Part shown: positions 7,974 to 13,447 of the stretch, piece after piece
Numbering within the stretch: position 1 is the stretch's first letter
Layout: every line of letters begins with the position of its first letter
Position numbers and translations under genes: made by a program
Assembly (NCBI GenBank): GCA_964511965.1
Contig: CAZEGF010000051.1
Coordinates: forward strand, 1-36,292
Source of the DNA: JAUSNA01 sp964511965
GTDB lineage: Bacteria > Patescibacteriota > Microgenomatia > Levybacterales > GWA1-39-11
DNA length: 36,292 bases
Reading direction: 5' to 3'
Notes under the pieces: model-generated
What the model was told of the DNA's origin: nothing
What the model saw: the letters and a program-made list of their open reading frames with translations, nothing else
Databases searched by the model: none

Positions 7974-7979
7974 ATCTTA

Positions 7980-8008
7980 AGTATCAAGTATTTAGAAATA
8001 ACTATCAA
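7980..8008 (-). promoter_or_regulatory. Leaderless-type promoter of the Ig-repeat gene
   Basis: On the minus strand, TTGATA (8003-8008), a 17-nt spacer and GATACT (7980-7985) end exactly 6 nt before the ATG at 7973. There is no Shine-Dalgarno sequence. The expected start of transcription falls on or beside the start codon. Confidence 0.6.
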
Positions 8009-8067
8009 GTGTGCTGGTTTTGAGGCTAAGAATTTACTTGAATGCGAAGAAATTAGTCCCATAGTTT

Positions 8068-8096
8068 TTGATTTTTACAGTCTTTTTTGATATAAT
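8068..8096 (+). promoter_or_regulatory. Sigma70-type promoter of cassette 2
   Basis: TTGATT (8068-8073) and TATAAT (8091-8096) are 17 nt apart. This is the same hexamers and spacing as the promoter of cassette 1 at 14-42. Transcription should start near 8103, giving a leader of about 130 nt. Confidence 0.8.
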
Positions 8097-8102
8097 ATCT
8101 CC

Positions 8103-8236
8103 CTTGGCGCAGTTGCGCGGCCTGATGTTAATGCATATCAGTGACGCGTCACCTCGTCACCGTACATTAACAACAGGTCAGTTAACGAATCGGTAGGGTG
8201 AAAGCTCTACCACCAGGTTCAATGGGAGGAACCACC
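8103..8236 (+). ncRNA. Structured 5' leader of cassette 2
   Basis: CCTGATGTTAATG (8121-8133) pairs with CATTAACAACAGG (8165-8177) at 12 of 13 positions. Enclosed is GTGACG (8141-8146), whose GTGAC can pair with the GTCAC at 8148-8152 or, as GTGACG, with the CGTCAC at 8155-8160, so two mutually exclusive folds are possible. Further hairpins are GCGCA/TGCGC (8107-8118) and a 7-bp stem at 8192-8211. TTAACAACAGGTCA at 8167-8180 is shared, with a 2-nt indel, with the leader of cassette 1. I match it to no known RNA family. Confidence 0.5.
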
Positions 8237-8713
8237 ATGCCTAAGCGTATCTATATTACGGCTTTCAGCCTCGCAGTTTTCCTCGGGATGACAACCATCC
8301 TCGCGGTACTGCAGGTTAGGAGTAGCCAGACCAAGGTCGTCCTCACTTTTGGGGACGTTCCACAAGACTGTCGAATGGCGACCCCGTCGCCTATCCGACT
8401 GCAGGAGACCCGAACGGTCAAGATTGTCAACCACGACAACAAGGAAGTTGAGGTCTATGGCCTCCTCTACGTTGCATGTGTTGACAAAACCAACGCTGTT
8501 CCACAGAGCGAGATCGATGCCTCATTTTCGTGGGGAGACGAGAACGTCTACCAGTTAGACCCAAACGTCGTCATCACGAGCGATGAGCTTAAGTGTGTGG
8601 CTGCTGAAGCTGCCCGCACCCACATCGACAACTTTCCCGCATACAAAGGCCATGCGGCCATTTATGTGGGGACATTTCCTATCACCGAAAACTTCCAGGA
8701 GAAGTGTGAGTGA
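8237..8713 (+). CDS. Exported or membrane-anchored hypothetical protein, 158 aa
   Basis: I do not recognise this protein. An N-terminal basic residue pair and a hydrophobic helix (about residues 6-26) are followed by an extracytoplasmic domain of about 130 residues. That domain has beta-strand-like patterns and four cysteines (in QDCRM, YVACVDK, LKCVAAE and the C-terminal EKCE), probably forming two disulfides. The ATG at 8237 is chosen because GGGAGGA at 8224-8230 precedes it by 6 nt. A GTG at 8198 is also in frame but lies inside a leader hairpin and has no such site. The gene is GC-richer than its surroundings and its TGA overlaps the GTG start of the next gene. Confidence 0.75.
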   Translation: MPKRIYITAFSLAVFLGMTTILAVLQVRSSQTKVVLTFGDVPQDCRMATPSPIRLQETRTVKIVNHDNKEVEVYGLLYVACVDKTNAVPQSEIDASFSWGDENVYQLDPNVVITSDELKCVAAEAARTHIDNFPAYKGHAAIYVGTFPITENFQEKCE

Positions 8714-9168
8714 TCGCGGAACAACAACCGCTGTTCTACATGACCACCGAATTTCTGGTGGCAGTCTGTGCTCTGGCTTCGGTAAGCCTGCTTTGCATGC
8801 TATCCGGAACCATGGGCTACTACCTGCCTTACCGGGAAATCGGTTGGAAATACGAACTCGTGCAAGTTACGGTCTTCTTCGGTGGGTCCATCGTGACCGC
8901 CGTTATAAGCTCTCTTGCCACAAACACACATTCTGTGTGGTTTCCCGTGCTACTTTTTGCGAGCTTCATCACTTGCTTTTTGTGCATGGGGTTAACCCAC
9001 AGGATTTGCCGGCTCCACGCTGAGGCGAACATCCGGCAGATGGAACGACATGAGAAACTTCACAAAGACTTCATGGCTGAGCACTATGTGCCAGAACTTC
9101 GTCCTATGAACGACGAAACTATTCTGGGGAAATACCGGCCACGAAAGGAGGTTCATCCGCACAACTGA
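8710..9168 (+). CDS. Three-helix membrane protein, 152 aa, coupled to upstream gene
   Basis: I do not recognise this protein. It has three hydrophobic helices (about residues 13-37, 51-71 and 76-96), followed by a charged, probably cytoplasmic tail with a helical segment rich in His, Glu and Lys. Its GTG start shares four bases (GTGA) with the stop codon of the preceding gene, so translation is probably coupled and the two products may work together in the membrane. Composition matches the upstream gene and differs from the AT-rich neighbours. A GC-rich hairpin follows the stop within 10 nt. Confidence 0.75.
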   Translation: MIAEQQPLFYMTTEFLVAVCALASVSLLCMLSGTMGYYLPYREIGWKYELVQVTVFFGGSIVTAVISSLATNTHSVWFPVLLFASFITCFLCMGLTHRICRLHAEANIRQMERHEKLHKDFMAEHYVPELRPMNDETILGKYRPRKEVHPHN

Positions 9169-9175
9169 CCTGACT

Positions 9176-9201
9176 GGGGCGCGAAGCTTGCTTTGCGCCC
9201 C
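9176..9201. terminator. GC-rich hairpin, possibly bidirectional, ending cassette 2
   Basis: GGGGCGCGAAGC pairs with the following GCTTTGCGCCCC through about 11-12 pairs, including one G-T wobble, with a very tight loop. It lies between the stop of the three-helix protein (9168) and the stop of the convergent PEGA gene (9211). It could therefore end transcription from both sides. Its T run is short on both strands. Confidence 0.6.
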
Positions 9202-9210
9202 TTAGTCCAC

Positions 9211-10413
9211 CTAACGAAGCCCTACGCGGTACAGATTAGCTGGAACTGTTTCATCATTGAAATTAGTAAGAATTATGAGTCCTGATCCATCCGGCCATGT
9301 ATAAAGAAACGTTGGGTCAAAAGGACCTGCATAAAGAGTAGTTTTATTCCCTCCATCATATTCCATAGAAAAGATTCTATTATTTTGGATAAATACTACA
9401 TGAGCTGATGACGGATGCCAGATAAAGTTAGGTAGTGTTTCGCCCTCACCAGGCTTGTAGAGCAGATAATTCTTGTCTTCTTTAACCTGATATACATAAG
9501 CAGCACCTTTAATAAGATCACGTGCTTCTGCTGTTGAATTTGTTGATAGAAGAGGAGGCTTTATAAAATGAGGCATTGATGCGCTTTGTGAAGCTACATA
9601 GAGAATTTTGTCCCCTTCAGCAGAAAGCTGCATTTTCGCAAAATTATCTAAAATAAATTTTCTAGAAACCGAAGGGAGAGACTGAGCAAATTTTTGGTCA
9701 AGCTGTGTTTGAAGAACTGACCATTGTTTTCTAACCTGATCTACGGTAAGTGTTACATTTTGAGGTTCAACATTTAATGTATCTGTTTTTAATAAATAAA
9801 TTCTGTCCTGTGCGGGAGTTGAAATCGAGGCCAGCAGCTCTTGACCATCCGGTGAAAATTCTACTTTTGCTTTTGAGAAGTTATCAAATTTATCACTAGC
9901 AATAAGACGGGGTGAGCTTCCAAAAGGAAGGATTGAACCTTTACCAAGATTTAGAATATAAAGACCATTGTTATCAGCTGAGGATGAGGAGACTTCATAA
10001 GCAATTAGACTACCGGTAGGATCAACCACCGGATTTTCTGCACCAAGAACCGTTGCCCCCTCAAGCTTAGGTGCTACTGGAAATAAGACTGCATCAGTTT
10101 TAGTTACTACCTCATTTTTGAGGATAATATGCTTTTTCCAGGGATAGTATCCGTCTTTCTCAATTTTTACATCGTATTCGCCCGGGGGAAGATTTATCGT
10201 GTCATCGGTAGCTGTTGTTAAATTGTCATTTATATATGCACGGGCTCCATTTGGGGTACTGGTCAGAACCAAAAGTCCAGTTCCTGCTAAAATTTTATTT
10301 CCTTTTCCTGAAAAATTGAGGCGGTAGCCCTTTCCATACAAAATGAAAGAGTAGGCAACTACGCTTACGAGCAAGAGAACAACTATAGTTGTTAAAAGCG
10401 TCTTTTTAGGCAT
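9211..10413 (-). CDS. PEGA-domain membrane protein with beta-propeller-like C-terminal part
   Basis: This 400-aa protein has a single N-terminal membrane helix (about residues 6-26). A PEGA domain follows (about 46-112: LVLTSTPNGARAYINDNL, then LPPGEYDVKIEKDGYYPW), and then about 280 residues of TolB/WD40-like beta repeats (for example VEFSPDGQELLASIS and PNFIWHPSSAHVVFIQNN). PEGA domains occur in surface-layer-associated proteins. The protein is probably anchored in the membrane with its domains outside. It is divergent from mreB. A TATACT box ends 10 nt before its ATG and no Shine-Dalgarno sequence is visible, so its transcript should be nearly leaderless. Confidence 0.82.
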   Translation of the reverse strand: MPKKTLLTTIVVLLLVSVVAYSFILYGKGYRLNFSGKGNKILAGTGLLVLTSTPNGARAYINDNLTTATDDTINLPPGEYDVKIEKDGYYPWKKHIILKNEVVTKTDAVLFPVAPKLEGATVLGAENPVVDPTGSLIAYEVSSSSADNNGLYILNLGKGSILPFGSSPRLIASDKFDNFSKAKVEFSPDGQELLASISTPAQDRIYLLKTDTLNVEPQNVTLTVDQVRKQWSVLQTQLDQKFAQSLPSVSRKFILDNFAKMQLSAEGDKILYVASQSASMPHFIKPPLLSTNSTAEARDLIKGAAYVYQVKEDKNYLLYKPGEGETLPNFIWHPSSAHVVFIQNNRIFSMEYDGGNKTTLYAGPFDPTFLYTWPDGSGLIILTNFNDETVPANLYRVGLR

Positions 10414-10423
10414 GTAATAATAT

Positions 10424-10429
10424 AGTATA
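10424..10429 (-). promoter_or_regulatory. -10 box of the PEGA gene
   Basis: TATACT on the minus strand lies 10 nt before the ATG at 10413, predicting a leader of only 3-4 nt. No convincing -35 hexamer was found. The 119-nt divergent spacer to mreB contains several AT-rich runs, including TATATT at 10502-10507, but no clear mreB promoter. Confidence 0.4.
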
Positions 10430-10532
10430 CACCCAACCTATCGATTTAAGGAAGATTAGATGATATAGTAAATATAGCAGCCAGAAATGATCCAGTAGTA
10501 GTATATTGTGATACATTTCAGTTGCTCTTTTT

Positions 10533-11552
10533 ATGTTGGGATTAAATAAAAGAATCGGTATAGATCTTGGGACAGCAAACACGCTCGTATATGTTGCGGG
10601 CAAAGGTGTTGTTCTTAACGAGCCGACAGTTGTTGCAGTGAGAGCCGATGATAATAAAGTCGTTGCGGTGGGAAGCGAGGCAAAAGAAATGCTTGGAAGA
10701 ACACCCGGCAATATTGTGGCAACAAGACCCTTAAAGGATGGGGTAATTGCCGACTATGTTATTACTGAGGCTATGCTTGCGTACTTTATTGAAAAAGTTG
10801 CTGGTAAAAGCAGACTAATTAAGCCTGAAGTTATGGTTTGTATCCCATCAGGAATTACTCAGGTTGAAAAAAGAGCGGTTCTTGATGCAACTATGGCAGC
10901 AGGTGCAAGATCCGTGTACCTTATAGAGGAGCCTTTGGCTGCAGCAATTGGGGCCAAAATTCCGATAGCTCAACCAAATGGGCATATGATCTTGGATGCC
11001 GGAGGCGGTACGACAGATGTTGCCGTCATTTCCCTTGGAGGGATTGTTGTTCATAAATCCATAAGAGTTGCCGGAGATAAGCTGGAAGAGTCAATTGGAG
11101 CGTATATCAAGCGTAAATTTAACCTCATGGTGGGGGAGCAAACAGCTGAAGAGATAAAAGTTACGATGGCAAACGCTATCCCAGGCTCATCTTCGACTAA
11201 AAAGATGGAAGTTAAGGGTCGCGATAGTGTAAGTGGGTTACCAAGATCTGTAGAAGTGACTGAATACGAAATCAATGAAGCAATACAACCGGTAATAAAG
11301 GCAATGATTGCAGCGATCCGTGAGACATTTGAAATGACCCCTCCCGAGTTGGCATCGGATATTATTGATAAAGGAATAGTTCTTTCCGGAGGAACAACAT
11401 TGCTTCGCAATCTTGATAAATATATAACCAGAGAGACAGGGGTTCCTGCATACATTGCAGAAGATCCTTTATACTGTGTGGTAAGAGGAACGGGAGTTGC
11501 TTTGGAGAATCTGGAACTTTACAAAAAATCAATAAATAGAAATGAGTATTAG
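10533..11552 (+). CDS. mreB: Rod shape-determining protein MreB
   Basis: This is a 339-aa bacterial actin homologue of normal family length. The phosphate-1 motif is GIDLGTANTLVYVAGKG near the N-terminus. The phosphate-2 motif is LDAGGGTTDVAVISLGG (about residues 153-169), and the adenosine motif is GIVLSGGTTLLRNLDKYI (about 284-301). IEEPLAAAIGA is also present. MreB forms membrane-associated filaments that direct cell-wall synthesis and cell shape. No mreC or mreD follows. The downstream gene is a WecG-type glycosyltransferase and the upstream divergent gene is a PEGA protein. No Shine-Dalgarno sequence is visible before the ATG. Confidence 0.97.
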   Translation: MLGLNKRIGIDLGTANTLVYVAGKGVVLNEPTVVAVRADDNKVVAVGSEAKEMLGRTPGNIVATRPLKDGVIADYVITEAMLAYFIEKVAGKSRLIKPEVMVCIPSGITQVEKRAVLDATMAAGARSVYLIEEPLAAAIGAKIPIAQPNGHMILDAGGGTTDVAVISLGGIVVHKSIRVAGDKLEESIGAYIKRKFNLMVGEQTAEEIKVTMANAIPGSSSTKKMEVKGRDSVSGLPRSVEVTEYEINEAIQPVIKAMIAAIRETFEMTPPELASDIIDKGIVLSGGTTLLRNLDKYITRETGVPAYIAEDPLYCVVRGTGVALENLELYKKSINRNEY

Positions 11553-11554
11553 AG

Positions 11555-11637
11555 CAGTTTATAGTAGTGAGTTTATAGTTTATAGAATGTTTTCGCTTTT
11601 CTATAAACTACGTACTACAAACTATAAACTTTTTTTG
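11555..11637 (+). terminator. Long imperfect hairpin after mreB
   Basis: The 32-nt arms begin and end with perfect pairing: the outer AGTTTATAGT pairs with ACTATAAACT and the inner TAGTTTATAGAA with TTCTATAAACTA. A short loop TGTTTTCGCTT lies between them and a run of seven T residues follows. It starts directly after the mreB stop and fits an intrinsic terminator. Its repeated AGTTTATAG words place it with the other low-complexity spacers of the window. Confidence 0.65.
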
Positions 11638-11875
11638 AAATTAATCTGATAGTTTTGTGAAATATTGAGACATATCGAAACATTTTCACGAAATGAGGAT
11701 TGAAGATAAAACAGCACTATCATATAGTAGAGTAAGGAAGCAGGATTTTAAAAAACAAAAATATCTGCATAAATAAAAAAAGTTGAACTTGAAAACAGCT
11801 GAAAAACTAGAGTATAAAATATGAACAATAGATCTAATTCAGAACTCATAACGCATAACTCAAAACTTATATAGT
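11638..11875. other. Spacer between mreB and the glycosyltransferase gene
   Basis: No gene is seen. The left part is AT-rich with a TTTTCACGA string at 11683-11691. The right part has a possible promoter for the next gene, TTGAAA (11789-11794), an 18-nt spacer and TATAAA (11813-11818), giving a leader of about 50 nt. It ends with the low-complexity string ACTCATAACGCATAACTCAA (11845-11864) just before the ATG. Confidence 0.4.
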
Positions 11876-12586
11876 ATGAATATAGAACTGCCTTCCACAA
11901 AAATACTTGGAACTGCGATAACAACTGCTCCTAGAGACCAGATCTTAGAGTATATCTTCAAAAAGCTCTCAAAAAGAGATGAAAAGTTCTATATTGTGAC
12001 TCCTAACCCCGAAATCTTGGTAAAAGCTTCAGCCTCAAAAGACTTTCAGAAGATACTCAATGGTGCTGCGGTTAGCCTCCCTGATGGTGTAGGTGTGCTT
12101 GTGGCTGGCAAGATGCTAAACAAACAACTAAAAGTACGCATAACAGGGGTAGATTTCATGCTTGACCTGTGTCATGAAGCATCAAAACAGGCTTTGTCCA
12201 TAGGATTATTAGGAGGTAGGGATGGGGTAGCAGAAAAGACTGCCGAGTGCTTAATAAAAATGTACCCCGGACTCCGAATTGTGCTTACTGCGGAGGAGTT
12301 TCCCATAGGCTTTACTCCACATATAGATATTCTTTTTGTGGCATATGGATTTCCAAAGCAGGAGGAATGGATTGCAAAAAATCTGCCTGATATAAAAGTA
12401 ACATGTGCCATGGCAGTTGGGGGAGCATTTGATTATATTTCAGGAAAAATTCCAAGGGCTCCAAAGGTTGTTCGCGATCTTGGGATGGAATGGGCATTTA
12501 GATTAACTCAACAACCTTGGAGAGCAAAGCGCCAAATGGCGCTTCCCGTATTTGTCGGGAAGGTTTTGAAAGAAAAGTTTTTTTAA
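11876..12586 (+). CDS. WecG/TagA/CpsF-family glycosyltransferase
   Basis: This 236-aa enzyme is of glycosyltransferase family GT26, which transfers an N-acetylmannosamine(-uronate) or related sugar onto a polyprenyl-linked intermediate for wall teichoic acid, capsule or enterobacterial common antigen. Family signatures are VTPNPEILVKA, SLPDGVGVLVAGKML, RITGVDFMLDLC, IGLLGGRDGVAEKTAE, FVAYGFPKQEEWI and VGGAFDYISGKIPRAPKVVRDLGMEW followed by RLTQQPWR. The Asp of PDGVG is the catalytic residue proposed for this family. Length is normal for the family. The acceptor and sugar cannot be decided here. It sits with mreB and surface-protein genes, consistent with envelope glycopolymer synthesis. Confidence 0.93.
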   Translation: MNIELPSTKILGTAITTAPRDQILEYIFKKLSKRDEKFYIVTPNPEILVKASASKDFQKILNGAAVSLPDGVGVLVAGKMLNKQLKVRITGVDFMLDLCHEASKQALSIGLLGGRDGVAEKTAECLIKMYPGLRIVLTAEEFPIGFTPHIDILFVAYGFPKQEEWIAKNLPDIKVTCAMAVGGAFDYISGKIPRAPKVVRDLGMEWAFRLTQQPWRAKRQMALPVFVGKVLKEKFF

Positions 12587-12595
12587 GTTTTTGAT

Positions 12596-12619
12596 GTTCT
12601 TTTCTGCCGAGAAAAGAAC
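12596..12619. repeat. Perfect 10-bp inverted repeat, start of palindrome-rich relic
   Basis: GTTCTTTTCT (12596-12605), a GCCG loop and AGAAAAGAAC (12610-12619) form a perfect hairpin, starting 9 nt after the glycosyltransferase stop. The sequence following to about 12735 is GC-richer than its neighbours and contains a weak 86-codon frame that looks like noncoding sequence. It resembles degenerate interspersed elements flanked by hairpins rather than a gene. Confidence 0.5.
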
Positions 12620-12735
12620 CAAAAGCTCTCACCGAGGTTTTGCCTTGAACGCTCGATTTCTCATTCACTCACTGACAGCCCGGACTTCGCGAATACGCTC
12701 CGCCTTTTCGGCTGTTTTCTTCGTTCGTTCAATCA

Positions 12736-12868
12736 AAATCTCAAGTTCAGACCAAAAATCGGTGATACACAAAATACGTTCGTATCAATTCGAATTAATA
12801 ATTCGTATGAATTTGCATGAGTTTACCACTTGCACCGCCCCAAGTCAGTAGACTTGGCCGGCACTGCG
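12736..12868. other. Spacer with clustered palindromes
   Basis: No gene is supported here. Notable are CGAATTA-A-TAATTCG at 12791-12805, ATACG-TT-CGTAT nearby, and a perfect CCAAGTC-AGTA-GACTTGG hairpin at 12840-12857. They lie just before an excisionase-type HTH gene and could be protein-binding or recombination sites, but no direct repeat marking an integrated element was found. Confidence 0.35.
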
Positions 12869-12869
12869 A

Positions 12870-12906
12870 CCAGTTTGATTGAAAACTAATTTTCATTGGA
12901 AACTGG
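12870..12906. promoter_or_regulatory. Nested inverted repeats upstream of the small HTH gene
   Basis: The outer arms CCAGTTT (12870-12876) and AAACTGG (12900-12906) enclose inner arms GAAAA and TTTTC separated by CTAA. The element ends 3 nt before the -35 hexamer of the small HTH gene. It is a good candidate operator for a dimeric DNA-binding protein, possibly that gene's own product. Confidence 0.45.
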
Positions 12907-12909
12907 GTC

Positions 12910-12939
12910 TTGACAAGGTGTGATAGGCTTTGGTACTCT
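12910..12939 (+). promoter_or_regulatory. Promoter of the small HTH gene
   Basis: A consensus TTGACA (12910-12915), an 18-nt spacer ending TGG (extended -10) and TACTCT (12934-12939) give a start near 12946 and a leader of about 36 nt. The leader ends in a weak AAGG about 6 nt before the ATG. The -10 is poor by itself; the extended TG and perfect -35 compensate. Confidence 0.55.
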
Positions 12940-12981
12940 GAATATAGATTTGATAGTGATAGACTAGTTTTAAGGCAGAAA

Positions 12982-13191
12982 ATGGCAAATCAAAATATAT
13001 CAATTGAGAACCTTCCAGATCTACTCACAGTAAGAGAAGTAGCAGAACTCCTTCGCGTTAGTCCTCTCACCATTAAAAGATGGGGTAAAAGAGGCAAATT
13101 GCCAGCTATTAGAATCAACTCAAGAGGCGACAGGCGCTACAAGAAAGAAGCAGTTTTATACCTTCTCGGCATCCAACAGAAGGGAATGTAA
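12982..13191 (+). CDS. Small excisionase/MerR-type helix-turn-helix protein
   Basis: This 69-aa DNA-binding protein consists almost entirely of one winged HTH of the excisionase/MerR group: LLTVREVAELLRVSPLTIKRWGKRGKLPAIRINSRGDRRY, followed by a short hydrophobic helix. The frame is open from a TTG at 12910, but that codon lies in the promoter's -35, so the ATG at 12982 is chosen. Its HTH is similar to the N-terminus of the giant protein encoded convergently (shared pattern L-x-x-x-E-x-A-x-x-L-x-V-S-x-x-T-x-x-R-W and a final RRY), so related DNA targets are plausible. No integrase lies nearby, so a regulator is as likely as an excisionase. Confidence 0.85.
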   Translation: MANQNISIENLPDLLTVREVAELLRVSPLTIKRWGKRGKLPAIRINSRGDRRYKKEAVLYLLGIQQKGM

Positions 13192-13253
13192 CCTTCGTTC
13201 GCATGATCTTTTTCAGGCCCGCTCAGTGGATATTAAAATCATAACCTTTAACT

Positions 13254-13278
13254 CCTTCGCTAAATGAAGGCTTTTTTT
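13254..13278 (+). terminator. Intrinsic terminator of the small HTH gene
   Basis: CCTTC (13254-13258), a 7-nt loop, GAAGG (13266-13270), then C and seven T residues. This is a short stem with a good T run, 62 nt after the HTH stop codon. Confidence 0.65.
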
Positions 13279-13447
13279 AGCAAGTCTTCTCAGCTCCTAT
13301 TAAAGTCCTCGTTTGCCTTCAAATGCCTGAAAAAAACATACTCACTTCCTTAAGAGAACACTAAGATATCAGTTCAGACTTGCAATCGACGATCTAGATA
13401 GTATGTTTTGGAAAAATACCAACATCCTAATTACGAGTTACTAATCA
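13279..13447. other. Convergent spacer before the 3' end of the giant gene
   Basis: No gene is seen. The segment 13425-13450 carries the low-complexity string GAGTTACTAATCACTAATT. On the minus strand the string begins with the giant gene's own TAG stop codon, as if the repeat had grown from the stop. No strong terminator for the giant gene was found. Confidence 0.35.

Noticed and set aside
8198..8236. GTG start giving a 171-aa version of the first cassette 2 protein
   Set aside because: The codon lies in a leader hairpin and lacks a ribosome binding site, while ATG 8237 has GGGAGGA at the right distance.
12591..12851. An 86-codon open frame after the glycosyltransferase
   Set aside because: It begins in a hairpin, has no ribosome binding site or promoter, and its Ser/Arg/Phe-rich translation looks like noncoding sequence.
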